A stretch of 64,000 nucleotides of DNA, taken from positions 310,001 through 374,000 of the forward strand of contig NW_027490114.1 in assembly GCF_050948175.1 (NCBI RefSeq), in the 5' to 3' direction. The translations under genes and the position numbers were made by a program. Every line of letters begins with the position of its first letter. Position 1 is the stretch's first letter. The notes below the pieces were generated by a model that worked only from the letters and a program-made list of their open reading frames with translations, was not told where the DNA came from and did not search any database. Below are positions 49,045 through 60,739 of the stretch, piece by piece. Origin of the DNA: Xylocopa sonorina. Its lineage: Eukaryota; Arthropoda; Insecta; Hymenoptera; Apidae.

Positions 49045-50830
49045 CAATGCGTTAGGCATAATGATATGCATAAAAGATTACAGCTTACATTCTTTGAATC
49101 GTTGGAATGATATGCACCATCCCATTGCATGGATAAGAAGCAGATAAGCATATTGCTATGCATAGTAGAATACAGCTTACTTACTTTGATACAATGAAAT
49201 GAGATGCGCCATCGCACTGCACGGAACATTAGAAATCTATTGCATTGATACTCAGACACTATAGAGCGCCATCCGGTTGTATGGAACTCCATAGTGCATA
49301 CTCTTTGGAGGAATTGAAGGAGCTAAGCATAGTTCTATGCATACAGGATTACAGCTACCACATACCAGTACACTACTCTGATTGCTTTGAATGGCTGAAA
49401 TGAGATGTGCCGCCGTATTACATGGAGTACATTAGAACTGCGTTGCTTTGATACGTAGACAATATGAAGATCCATCACGTTGTATGGAAATGTAGAATTC
49501 ACATTCTTTTAAATTGTAGAAGGACGCAAGCATAATGCTATGCCTGTATGATTGCAGCTTACTTGCTATGAAACGTTGAAATTGGATGCACCGTCGCTGT
49601 AGCGTGGGGCTGTGGAATTCACATTCTTTTGAAGTGAACAAGCAGATAAGCACAGCGCTACGCATAAAAGATTACAAGTTACTGACTTTGAATCGTTGAA
49701 ATGACGTGCGCAATCGCATTGCATGGGGTAATAGAACTTTGTTTTGATACGTAGACACTATGAAGCCCTATTCCGATGGATTGAACTGTATAATTTGCAT
49801 TCTAATGACGTGTGCAAGCAGATAAGCGTAATGATATGCAAAGAGTATTATAGTTTACTTACTTTGAGACGTTGAAATGAGAAACGCCATCGCACTGCAT
49901 TGAGTGCTACGAGTCTGTTGTTTTGGCACGCAGACACTATGAAACGCGATCGCTTTACAACAAATATTCGTAATGTGATTCTTCTGAGGAGGAGTAGCAG
50001 ACGAGAATAATGCATTGCATAGCGCATTATTACTTATTTGCTCTGAAACTTTGGAATGAAGTGTATCATCGCGATACATGAACATTAGAACTCTATTACA
50101 TCGATACTTATGAATCCTGTGAATCCTCCAGTTGCATGCAATGTGATGGGGCTTCATAGTTTCTACGTGTCAAGGCAATAAGGTTCTGTGGCTACCTACA
50201 ATGAGTTGGCGCATCTCCTTTTAGCGTTTCAATGCATGTAAGCTGTAACGTCCTATGCATTGCATTATGTTTATCTGCTTCTGCATCCTTGCAGCAGGAT
50301 GGCTTCTCAGTTATGCTTAGCTGCTTCTACACTTCCAAGGAATGTGAACTCTGCAGCTCCATGCATTGGGATGGCGCTTTATAATGTCTGAGTGTCAGAG
50401 CAATGGTGTACTAACGTTCCATGCAATGCGGTGGCTCATATCATTTCAACGTTTCAAGGTAAGTAGTCTTTAATCTTTCATGCATAGCACTATGGTTATC
50501 TGTCTCTACATTTCCAAGGAATGTGAATTCTGCAGTTCCAAGTAACGGCATGGCGTTCCATAGTGTCTCGGTGTCGATACAGTAGAGTCCTAATGTTCCA
50601 TGCAATGCGATGCCGCAATTCATTTCAACGCTTGAAATGAAGTACGCTGTAATCTTGTATGCATAACACTATGCTCATCTGCTTCTACACTTCATAAGAA
50701 TGTGAAATTTACAGTTCGATGCATCGGAATGGCGGTTCGTTCTCTCTGGTTGTTAAGACAATAGATTTCTTCTACTCTATGAAATGCTATGTTGCATACA
50801 ATTTCAACGTTTTGTTCAACATATGTCTAG
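49045..50830. repeat. Satellite A array, reverse then forward
   Basis: About ten monomers. Reverse to about 50085, forward after about 50100. The switch region (49960-50150) is homologous to the switch at 3025-3215, including AACTCTATT..(A/T)TCGAT.CTTA and GAATCCT(A/G)TGAATCCT. Confidence 0.88.
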
Positions 50831-51067
50831 AATAAATGGTAGGCAGTATGTCGCGAATAAGGCGATAAATGTAAAAACCTATTGTAACCGATGTAAGGGT
50901 CAACCGGAACTCCACCCAACATATTTTGAAAAATTACATAAAAAAATTAAATAATTATGTTAAGTTTACAATATTCAATTGTTATATTTTATAGATTAAA
51001 TATCTGTTTATAATGGTGAAAATTGAAAAATAAACCTATTTTGTACTATCTACATTCTGAAATACAA
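50831..51067. other. Unassigned AT-rich stretch
   Basis: About 240 bp between satellite A and a 43-bp minisatellite. I see no gene, repeat or motif I can name. Confidence 0.5.
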
Positions 51068-51205
51068 GTGCGACCCATCGTGATGCCGGACCACAAAATA
51101 GACGCGTGTGACCCACCGCTGATGCAAGCCGCTCCACGAAACAGACGCATGTGACCCACCGGTGATGTACATCGCCCCATGGAACTGACACGTGTGACCC
51201 ACCTG
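51068..51205. repeat. 43-bp minisatellite, about 3.5 units
   Basis: GTGACCCACC recurs at 51108, 51151 and 51194 (spacing 43 bp), with a degenerate unit before. Units share a GATG...GC pattern and a (C/G)A.A.A.ACGC end. The surrounding short ORF is a by-product. Confidence 0.8.
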
Positions 51206-51214
51206 TGCTGCACG

Positions 51215-51364
51215 CCGGCGTTAATGTTCCAAACGTAGAAATTGAATGTGCCATCGCATCGCGTGGAGCATGAGAGCACTACTGCTTCGACAAGCAGACA
51301 ATGTGAAACGCCATTCCGTTGCATGGTACAGTAGAATTCACAATCATTAGGCATAATATTATCT
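51215..51364 (-). repeat. Satellite A, one reverse monomer
   Basis: A single monomer (CCATCGCATCGCGTGGAGCA, CCATTCCGTTGCATGG) between the minisatellite and the copia fragment. Confidence 0.82.
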
Positions 51365-51389
51365 ATTGGTCATGATTTCTATTGCCCTT

Positions 51390-52151
51390 CTACGATTTTT
51401 CATCAAATATGGCTTTTCGGAGCTTATCATGAATATAAGCCGTGGAACCGAAAATTCGTAAATACTTTACTTTAGGCTTCTTATCCAGCCACATTTCAAA
51501 TGGCGTTTTACTTTCTTTTAAAGCCTTTGTTGAGCTTAGGTTTATTAAATACGTCGTAGTTGAAGCTGCTTCCACCAAAAGCACTTTATTTCAACTGGCA
51601 CCACTTATCATCGTGCGTGCCTTCTCTGTTATGGTTCTGACCATTCTCTCAGAAACACCAATTGGAGGCATTCGCGGAACTGTTAAATGGTAACTAGTAC
51701 CTTTTTATACACAATAGTCTTTCATTTCATTTGACAGATATTCTCTGCCATTATCGCTATACAAGTGAACAACTTTTAAATTAAAATGAGCCTTGCTTCT
51801 GGTTACAAAATCTTTAAAAGCAGAAAATACTTCTGATTTATATGTAATCAGATATGTTATACGGTAAAGTGTATATTCGTCCACAAACAGGAGAAAATAA
51901 TTCTTAGCGTTAATCGTTGAAGGAATGATAAAATCACATACATCTGAATAAATAATAAACAATGGTCGCTTTATATGCTCCATATTCTTTACCTTCTCGA
52001 ATGATAACCGTACTTGCTTACCTTTAATGCAAGCCTCACATAAATTATCATACGGCACTATCATTTCAATATGATTTACATCATTGAACATATTTTTATT
52101 CTTCAATTCTACGAATTTTATATTCCAACGTCGCCCAAACGCTGATGCCAC
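51390..52151 (-). pseudogene. Copia integrase
   Basis: The frame 52151-51705 starts with the GAG-pre-integrase motif (LCEACIKGKQVRLSF). It has YSDVCDF (catalytic Asp), YFLLFVDEYT, and LYSDNGREYLSNEM (second Asp). After a frameshift the frame 51584-51390 gives EAASTTTYLINLSSTKAL, PFEMWLDKKPKVKYLRIFG and STAYIH. Both catalytic Asp are kept; the chain is broken near 51700 and at the truncated end. Confidence 0.87.
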
Positions 52152-52294
52152 AGTTCATAGTCATTATTTACTGTACTATGAATCTGGTGATTAATCAACT
52201 TTTCACCATTTTCCATTTGAAAATTAGTAATAGATAAGTTTCATACCTTTCATTGTTTTCTGACCAGTTTTCATTACCCCAACGTTTCCATCTG

Positions 52295-52654
52295 TCACAA
52301 ATACGATGTCCATTTTTGCTTCTTGCATCCTTTTAATGGACAGCACCTTCCTACCACCGAAATCTTCAAGGGTGTACTCAACTCGTCGAATGTCAAAAAA
52401 AGATTGTCACATTTGACAATGTGATCCGACGTTCCGGAATCCAACAGAAACTTTAATTTGTTCTTATCGTTTTCGCCATTTCCATTGTACCCTGTCATAA
52501 AGACAAACGAGGATGTCCCAGCCTTTTGAATATCCAATTCTTCTGTTACTTGAGCTGCCTGGGCGATCACCTTTTTCTTTCCTGCGTGCTGGACCGTTTT
52601 TTTATAATAAAAACGTTCTTTTATTTTATGCCCTTTCCTCCATAATGATGGCAT
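52295..52654 (-). pseudogene. Copia protease region
   Basis: KFLLDSGTSDHIVKCDNLF contains the DSG active-site triplet in the usual copia context. Downstream the frame is lost before the integrase. Confidence 0.85.
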
Positions 52655-52799
52655 TTTATATTTATCGTTTCTTTGACCATTGAAATTATCCCATCTTGCC
52701 GTTTCTATTGTTTTGTCTATTATGTACTTTTGGATTAAGATTGTCTCTATCTATATGTATCTTCTGAGTATGTAATATTTTCGCGCTTGTCGAGCAGCC

Positions 52800-53330
52800 T
52801 GTTCATAATTTTACTTCGTGGACGGATAAACGAGTTTTTTCAAACGCTAATGTTAGGTTGTCTTCGGAAAACGTTCAATCGCCGTAATTACTCGCCATAA
52901 CACGTTGGAAGGGTTAGCAGTAAATGGGAAGCTTTATCCGTTTCTTCTAATTTTGCACACGCTGCTAAGAGTTCCGTGATTATATCGTTGAGTATCGTAA
53001 AATGTTTGATCAAGGGCTGCTCTCCCTGTAGTTTTAAACGTAATAGTTTTTTCTAACAGTCAATTGCGTGGTTAAACTCTTCCTTTCATATATGGCATCC
53101 AATTTCTGCAAAATTTCAATAGCAGTCTTCGCATTATTTGCGAAGCCCAAAAAGGAATCTGCCACATATTCAATAATGACACCTCTCGTAATCCTCTCCG
53201 CTTTCTTCCAATATTTAGCTATTTTTACTGGAATGGGATCATCAATATCTTTGATGACATCTAATTCGCTTGACAGTGCACGAATTCACAATTTCCACAT
53301 TCTGTAGCGATCACTATCAAATTGTTTAAT
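52800..53330 (-). pseudogene. Copia gag (UBN2-type) remnant
   Basis: On the minus strand, RMWKL*IRALSSELDVIKDI, then AKTAIEILQKLDAIYERKSL and, further on in other frames, a DNLTLAF-like segment, as in insect copia gag. At least one stop and two frameshifts. Confidence 0.72.
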
Positions 53331-53487
53331 GTTCCTTTTGGTTTTTGTACTATCCTTTTTGTTATTTTTAAAAGACAGATTTATATTCACTAATAATGTT
53401 TCTTTTATAGTTTAGTCACTTATTTATACTTCTAATATTACACTTATAATCACGCTTAATGTTTTCACTCATATTAAACAAAAGTTA

Positions 53488-53809
53488 TCTGGAAACGATA
53501 TTCTGTTGCATGCAAGTGTAGGATTCACATTCTTCTAAAGTCTAGATGCAGATAAATATAATATACATATTGCATAGAACATTGCAAGTTACCATGAATC
53601 ATTGAAATGAGTTGCGACATCGCGTTGAATGAAGCATTCGATCTCTATTTCATCGACAGGTAGGCATCCAGAAATGCTATCCCCTCGAAAGAAACTTTAG
53701 GATTTACATTCTTTTAAAGCGTGGACGGAAATAAACGTTACGCGTTGCATAGAATATTACATCTTACCTACTTTGAAACGTTGAAATGAAGTGCGCTATC
53801 ACGGTCTAT
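53488..53809 (-). repeat. Satellite A, about two reverse monomers
   Basis: Same subtype as 20031-21318 (GATATTCTGTTGCATGCAAG, GACATCGCGTTGAATGAAGC). It ends at GATGCATCTGTC, the left border of unit X copy 3. Confidence 0.85.
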
Positions 53810-54469
53810 GATGCATCTGTCTTATACTCTAACCGACTCGCAGTCATGCGTTTACCATTAAGCTTGCCGGGATCAGTGATATTGATTCGTTCAATTTAAA
53901 TTATTATTTTCTTTTAAAGTTGTCAATTTTTTACTTTCTCTCACGACATCGCCTATTTCGTTGTATCTTGTCCTTACGGTATGGTATATAATTTGATGTT
54001 TGATATCTCTAGAATTTTCTCTTAATAAATGCAATGTTTCCACAGATTTTCTTTTTTTTCTTTTTAGTTACGTTGTTGCTATTTTATGCTCTTTATCCTC
54101 CACATTTCCTCTCTGCACCATCCCGGAACCGGCATTATATGATTACTTCATGATGGCGCCCTGGTCTCGCTACCCCGGAATCGAGTGTTCTCCCTTGCAT
54201 CCGTCGATTTGTATATGTCCCATATTGGAGAATATTTCCACTTATCCTTTGTATCTTTCGAATTACGTTTTAGTTAGATGTATATTGGATACGCGACGAA
54301 ATAATTGCCTTCCATAGCCGAAGGCGCTCCTGTATTTATGTTACGTGAATAAACGTTCAATCGGAGCGAATCTCTGCCACTCCGTAACTGCGGAAGACTT
54401 ACTGTATAGCCACATCCCTGGGATAGTTGCGGAGGTTGCTTCCGTCCCGAGATGGAAGTGTGGTTATGT

Positions 54470-54690
54470 TAGACTTAGTTAGGTTACGCTCGGTTAGGTT
54501 AGGTTTGGTTAAGTTTGGGAATGTTTGTAGGTTGTTCGTTTATGTTGGATTAGATTTAAGAAAGCGTAGGTTTGATTTGTTTATGTTTAAGAAAGGTAAT
54601 GTTAAATTGCGTTAGGTTGGGTTAGATTTGAGTGAAGGCAGAATAAGTCAGATTAGGTGTAACTGAGGTTAGCTTGGTTTAAATTAAGTT
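54470..54690 (+). repeat. TTAGG-like tract in unit X copy 3 (uninterrupted)
   Basis: TTAGG pentamers and variants (TTAGTTAGGTTACG, GGTTAGGTTAGGTTTGG) grade into the degenerate G/T-rich tract. This is the intact form of the site that holds the LINE in copy 1. Confidence 0.7.
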
Positions 54691-54704
54691 TAGAGTTAAT
54701 ATAT

Positions 54705-54915
54705 CATCAGTTATCGACCGCAGGCATCACCTACTGTCGATATATCGTGAGTAACCGACTACACGCAACACCAGTCGTTGATAAGTTTAGAATTACCTAC
54801 TATCGGTTGCAGCAGCTGTATGTGAAAGTATGCGCTATCGGTTGTTGGTAACACCAGCCGTCGATTGTGAATAACCGACCGCCAGCAGCACCATCCATCG
54901 GTAACTTATAAGTTA
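54705..54915 (+). repeat. 41-bp minisatellite, copy 3
   Basis: Five units with TTACCGAC or TTATCGAC, CACCAGTCG or CACCAGCCG, and GATA. Aligned in order with 12330-12520 and the reverse of 29775-30035. Confidence 0.72.
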
Positions 54916-55094
54916 TTCTTAATGGGAACAACCATCCGTAGGCATGTATTGACTTGTTTCACCATCTCTTCAATCATTGCTGAAACAGAATTGCGATCAG
55001 CTTGAGCAGTTTTCGCAGAGATGACGCCACTGGTCTGACAACATCGAACGACACATATGGGTTCTCACAAATCCATTTGTCACACAACTGAGGC

Positions 55095-55700
55095 TGAAAG
55101 GGTTAATAATGCTAGCGCCATTACTTTAACCAGGCATAGAATCCATAGGTATGAAAAATTATGATCTTGTAAATAATATCAATTCTAGATGAACATTTCC
55201 AGTGTAAGAATAAAAGTTCTGTTTTAGTTGTAGAAATAAAATTCACTAATATCACATTATACTTATTTCAGGTCCAAGATATGCTTACCATATTTAAAGA
55301 AAGGCACAAATCCTCATAAAATAAATATCAGCCCACCACTAAGTATAAAAATTAAACAAATATGGTTTCAAACTCGTGTCAATTATATAATATCCAAGAT
55401 TGGAATGTTAATGTTAATGTGTGCTCTTGAAAGGGCCTATCTTGAAAATGAATATGAAAATGATGGTATTGTTGTGAATGCAGTCTTTTCAAAGACTGCA
55501 GTAAATTATACATATTCCTAATTTCATTGTTAAGAAAAATAATTCTCTCAATTTAAGATTGGCTTGCGCACGTGTTGTTTCAGGTATACAAAATGGCTGC
55601 GATAGAGACGTTAGTTGGTTCAGAATCACAAAATTATAGTGGGAAGCTGGAAATAATGGGTGATGTAATGTACGCTTTTATTTTCCAAAGACAGTAAATT
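55095..55700 (+). pseudogene. HSDL2-like short-chain dehydrogenase relic, copy 3
   Basis: VNNASAITLT (cofactor-site Asn-Asn-Ala) lies at about 55097. After a 1-bp shift MKNYDLVNNINS follows, ended by TGA where copy 2 has GGA, with GTAAGA after it. The next exon, from a TTTCAG at about 55270, reads SKICLPYLKKGTNPHKINIS, PPLSIK, IWFQTRVNYIISK and GIVVNAVFSKTAV. A last exon from TTTCAG at about 55582 reads MAAIETLVGSESQNYSGKLE and IMGDVMY. The order and residues match hydroxysteroid dehydrogenase-like protein 2. Some residues are closer to the family here than in copy 2, so the copies decayed independently. Confidence 0.76.
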
Positions 55701-57329
55701 TGTTATTAATCAGTCTTTAATCAATAAGGCAATATTAAAACACTGAAGGAATGTCTTATTTTACCCATTGTGCGTGTAATGCAGGTGTGAATAATTAACT
55801 AATGGTTTACAATTAATACATGAATGTATAATTTATATTTTAGTAAACAAATCAATTTATTTGACAGAATATAAATATTATTGATAAGATAAATTGTTGC
55901 CTGATTCCATCCTAGAGGAGAATTTGGAACATATAAATTTGGATAATTATATATGACAATTGAAAGGAGCGAACAAATTATACAGATAAATCAGAGGAAA
56001 AGATCATGCAAATGTTAATTGTCATCCAAACTAATTTAAACAGCGAGTTTGTTAACAAAACTGTAAGCTCAAATACTATATTGTTCATTATATTAAAAAA
56101 AAATTTACTATTCCTCGTACATTACAGCACATTATAGATCAGTCTGATTAATTGCCCAAGCAACCATAATTCAAGAGTTAATTAACATCACATATGCAAA
56201 AATTTACAGTATGTAAATTTCGTAAATTTCAAAGGTGACGAAGCCTTTTTTGGATCTTAAAAATGGAAGGTTTTTGGATCTTAAAAATGGTAAGAAGGTG
56301 CGGCAGGGAGAGGAGAACCTAGTCAACCACCAGGTACAACATTAACAATGGATTCTCAAAATTTTCTCGCAATGCTTTCTTATTAAAAAAATATATTTTT
56401 TACAAGAAAATTAATTAGAAATGCAAAATAATTTTTACTAGTAGCATAATATTATATATCTTTCGGAGAATTAAAACTTGCATCGACGAAGCCATAATGG
56501 GAAAGTTGAAAATTATCGCTGATCTACGAAAAGCAATGAAATAAGAGATATTAATGGTGAATTTAGAGTCCAAACTAACTTTGAAAAATTGAATATCGTC
56601 TTCTTAAAAGATACCGACATATTAACTAATTAAGGAAAAATCATTCCTACTTATAAAAATTTTGTTACTTTTTGTAAAAGTTTAATATGATAATATAAAA
56701 TATTTAAAATATTAAAAAAACTAAAGTAAAATATATTTTTATATATTTTTTAAATATATTTTGTAACGCTAAATGATAAAAATTAAATAAATTACGTTTG
56801 AAAATATTTATTCATGTAGATTAAACTTTACTCATACATTTATAATAAAATGAACATAGTTATTCGTATTTAATATTTTCTTTGGAAATAATGAACGAAG
56901 ATATAAATTACTTTATTATTATATTTCTAGCTACTTCACCAGTTCCGAAAATGATAAAATAGACCAACGCCAGAAAAAAGTCTAATGTTTCATAATTATT
57001 TTATAGTTGAAAGGTTATCAAGCTTTATGCCGGGATGGATGCTTATATATAAGTATAACTGCCAAAATGAAATGAGATCGCAAAGTGATATTTACACACC
57101 TGCGTGCTGCAATTTTGACGTATTTAAATTTCTGATAAAAGCATATAAATGTTTATAATCCAATTATCAATTACAAATGGAATTCTGCAACTTATCCATG
57201 TAATAGTCCTTTCTTTTTGTATGCGTCCCCCAATACATACACAGTATCTTTAATCTTGATGGTTTTCGTATGTGCATGTGCGTGTGTGTGTATGTGGGCG
57301 TGCGTGTGGGTATTCCAGTGGGCGTTTCC

Positions 57330-57664
57330 AGTGATTCGGTGAGCGGAGTAAAGAAATATTCTACTTTCGATATTGTCATTCATCTGCCGACATCGTGAAC
57401 ACTGTTTTTTGGCTAAATTACAGACAAACAATTATATTATAAAGAATATAATAAGCATCGTAATATTAAATTTAACGTTGCTCATCGTCGCCTTGTTGGA
57501 CACATCCGTAACAATATACAAGGTAGGGCAGTAATAACTAGCACCTCAGATATCCTTGAAACTATAAGTTTCATAGACATTTCAGCTGATATAAAATTGC
57601 ACAGTACAAAGGGCCCATCTGTTGATGAAAATAGTTTTTTTGAAAGTGGAGGTATGCTGGACAT
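57330..57664 (-). pseudogene. Unidentified host gene relic, copy 3 (truncated)
   Basis: The minus strand has SSIPPLSKKLFSSTDGPFVL and ISAEMSMKLIVSRISEV. After an intron-like gap with TAATTTAG, EYFFTPLTESLET follows, ending abruptly at the GT-rich deletion point (57310). The coiled-coil last exon is lost. Confidence 0.5.
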
Positions 57665-58739
57665 TTAAAGATTACCTTCATATTTTAAAATGAATTGGTG
57701 TGTTCATTCTTCCGTAATACGATACAGTATTTTAAAACGAGTTCAACGACCAGTAACATGAAGCCATTGAAGGTAATAAAAAGTAAAGAAAGGCGATAAT
57801 ATTTGCGGTTTTGATAGTAAATGAAACATACGTTTAATTTAATAATGTTTACTGTTTACTTCACTGTGGAAAAACACTGTTCGAAGGGCATTTTAATAGT
57901 TTGCAGGATAAGTTAAACATGCTAAGATTAGTATTGAAAAATCGGTTCGATTACTTTTGTTTAGGCTGGTCTTTGTGTCATACATTTTATATGTACTGAG
58001 TTGCGGATTCCTGAGGACAGCTCACCGAATTGTTGAACTACGGAAGATTTTCATTGTGAATTTGAATCAAAAGGTAATTATATTCCATTAGATTGTAAAC
58101 AAATCTTAATATTTCATTCTAAATAGTAAGATAAAATACTCTTTACAAAACTACAAGACTGGATACATACCTCTCTGTTATTACTATGTCATAAAGTATT
58201 CTAATTGCAATTATATAGCTCACTACGATAAAAAATATTTCTCAGGAAATTCTAAATATTAAATTAGAGAACTATGCAAAACATTTTCAATAATTACGAA
58301 TATAGAAAATACCTGAACATTCCAATAGAAAACTGTTCTAAACAGGAGTTAGAAAAATCAAACGTTCAATTTCAATTCCAGAATGCATCTATAGGAGATA
58401 AAATAATTTGAAAACTTTAATTACAGTCTTTAGTACAATCAGTTGGACAGTACTTTAATTTTTAAGAAAATTGATGAAGGTCAACCATTTTGAAATGGTC
58501 AGAATCTTTGCCGTTTGAGCTATAAGTGACTAACAAATAACTGCATAAATTTCAGGCTTATGAACAAATTGATTAAATCTTATGCAGACCCGTTTATATC
58601 CCAGTTACTAAATAATAATCAACATTAAGTAATCATTTTAAAACTTAAACAACTACATCTCGCATACATTTATGAATATTGCAAACGTGAAAAGTAAGTG
58701 GTTTATTAAAAACTCTTCTAAAAGATCGGACGAAGCCAA

Positions 58740-59281
58740 TAGAAATCTTTGTTGAAGTAAGCAAGTTCTAAAGTTCTAAGCAACGCGATGGTCCTTTTCT
58801 GCCTACGTTTCATAGCAAGTAAGCTCTGAAGATATATGAAAACGAATAGAGGTCCTCACTATCAACGTATCAAAGGAAGTTCTCAAATTCTCAGTTCAAC
58901 GTTTAAAGCAATGTGTGATCTATATATCTATATAAAGTGATGGTTCCTATCACTATGTACGATTCAGAGTACGTAAGATGCAAAGTTATATGCAACATCA
59001 TAGCGCTTCTCATTTCTACGGTTCATAGTAAGCACTTTCTAAATCTCCATGTAACGCGATGCAGCTTGACAGTCCTACGTTTCAAAGTAATTCCTAAAGT
59101 TCCACGAAAAGGGATGTCGCATCAGAGTGTCTACGCGTCAATGTGAGTAACCTTGAAGTTTTCTTGCAACAAGGTGGAGCATCTCAGCACTATAATTCGT
59201 CGTAAGTAATACAAAATGTTCTGTGCAACACGATGGTGCATCTCAGTTTCACGCTTCGAAGCAAGTATGTTGCAATATTCT
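58740..59281 (+). repeat. Short-unit (about 59-bp) form of satellite A
   Basis: Successive units of 55-60 bp share a G.AACGCGATG, CATCTCA.TTCTACG, TTCAAAGTAAGTA and TCTAAAGTTC plan. They start inside the right end of unit X copy 3; the left end of copy 2 (23400-23560) has the same units inverted. After 59281 the standard long monomer begins with TATGC...TATCTGCTTC. Confidence 0.75.
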
Positions 59282-59636
59282 ATGCACAGAAATATGCCTA
59301 TCTGCTTCTGTACTTCAAAAAAAAGTGAAATCTACAGTTCCACGCAACGGCATGGCGCTGTATTGTGTCTGGGCCTCAGTGCATTAGAGTTCTAATACTC
59401 CATGCAAGGTGATGGCGCATAACATTTCAACGTTCCACGCTAAGTAAGCTGTAATTTTCTATGCATATCATTATGCTTATCCGCTTCTACATTTCCAAAG
59501 AATGTGAATTATACAGTTCCATGCAACGTATAGAGGCGCATCACAGTGTTCGGTGTCACAACAGTAGAATTCTAATGCTCCATGCAATGCGATTGCGCAT
59601 CTCATATCAGCCTTTCAATGTAAATAAGCTGGAATG
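59282..59636 (+). repeat. Satellite A, two forward monomers
   Basis: Standard monomers (TATCTGCTTCTGTACTTC; CATGCAACGTATAGAGGCGC). The array ends at TAAGCTGGAATG, where a gypsy fragment begins. Confidence 0.87.
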
Positions 59637-59639
59637 TCT

Positions 59640-60130
59640 GTAGCGGCTAGCAGTGCAAAAGTTAGATTCATTTACTTCGGAATTTAAAGACAGAGAAATT
59701 AACTTAAATTCATTGTGAAAGATGAAATGGCCATCCATGATGTTTACTGATGTATTTTCGCTCTGGTTAAGTTCATACATTCGTTATGATTGTATCGATA
59801 ACGAACAGCGTCACAGCCGGCAGTACAAAGTTCGATTAAATAATGTCTCAGTTAGAATCAAAGTACGCCATCAAAGTTCAAGATATTTTTATCAACCCGC
59901 TGGAGACTCAGAAGTATGAAACGCTGAAGGCAGAACTAGTGCTTAGACCGTCCTTATTGCAAGCACAAAGGATATGCCGTCTACTAGAACAGGAGGAAAT
60001 AGGAGATAGAACGCCGTCGCAGTTCTTATGTCATATGAGGGATCTGGCAGGAAGTGCCATCGGTGTCCGATGAATTCCTAAGGCCGTTCTGGTCCGGTCG
60101 CCAGCCGTTTATGGCCAGGGCATTCCCGTG
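59640..60130 (+). mobile_element. Ty3/gypsy gag fragment
   Basis: A 77-codon frame (59843-60073) reads ESKYAIKVQDIFINPLETQK, YETLKAELVLR, RICRLLEQEEIGDRTPSQFL and HMRDLAGSAI, the capsid-region signature of mag-like and related insect gypsy gag proteins. The next residues continue in another frame. Nothing else of the element is present, and satellite A changes orientation across it. Confidence 0.78.
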
Positions 60131-60132
60131 GG

Positions 60133-60735
60133 GGACTGTATAATTAACATTCTATTGAGTTGTAGAAGCTGATAAGCATAATGCTATGCATCGAATGTTA
60201 CAACTTACTTACGTTGAATCGTTGGAATGAGATTTGACATTGCATTGCATGGAGTATTGGAACTCTATTGCTGTGATATGTAAACACTGTGGAGCCCCAT
60301 TCCAATGCATGGAACTGTAGAATTCATATTCTTTTAAGGTGTAGGGACAGATGAACATAATGCTATGCATAGAAGGTTACAGCTTACATACTATGAAACG
60401 TTGAAATTAGATGCATCATCGCATTGCAAGGAGCATTAGAACTCTTTTGCTTGATACGCAGGCCCTATGAAGTCCCATCCCGATGACTGCAACTGCTGAA
60501 TTCACATTCTTCTCTAGAAGCAGGTGAGTATAATGCGTTGCTTAGAACATTATAACTTACTTATGTTGAAACTATGAAACGAGACGCGCCACCACATTTC
60601 ATGGAGCATTAGAACTCTAATGCTTTGAAACGTAGACACAACGAAGCGCAATCCTGTTGGAGGGAACTGTTAAACTCACATTCCATTGATGTGTAGGAGC
60701 AGATAAGCATAGTGCAATGCATTGAAAGTTACAGT
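60133..60735 (-). repeat. Satellite A, reverse
   Basis: Three and a half monomers (GTAGAAGCTGATAAGCATAA, ATGCTATGCATCGAATG). They end at GTTACAGTTAATGGCG, where AT-rich satellite B starts. Confidence 0.87.
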
Positions 60736-60739
60736 TAAT

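Larger units (their letters stand above)
51365..53487 (-). mobile_element. Ty1/copia retrotransposon, 5' half only
   Basis: Minus strand from right: gag (about 53330-52800), zinc-knuckle remnant and protease (52654-52295), pre-integrase and integrase (52151-51390). It breaks off just after the integrase, so RT and RNase H and the 3' LTR are absent. The right 150 bp (53340-53487) may be LTR, but no partner exists to confirm it. Satellite A lies on both sides. Confidence 0.83.
53810..58965 (+). repeat. Unit X copy 3
   Basis: Direct copy of 5710-6450 plus 12100-17486 plus 19714-19870. It lacks the R1-clade LINE and the two insertions near 17.5-19.7 kb (empty sites at about 58350-58400). It keeps the 700 bp lost from copy 1 (54915-55620). 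Compared with copies 1 and 2 it has lost about 2.3 kb at 57300, including the SLC25A26-like relic. Only some 40 bp of the inverted LINE is left at its start. Confidence 0.82.
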
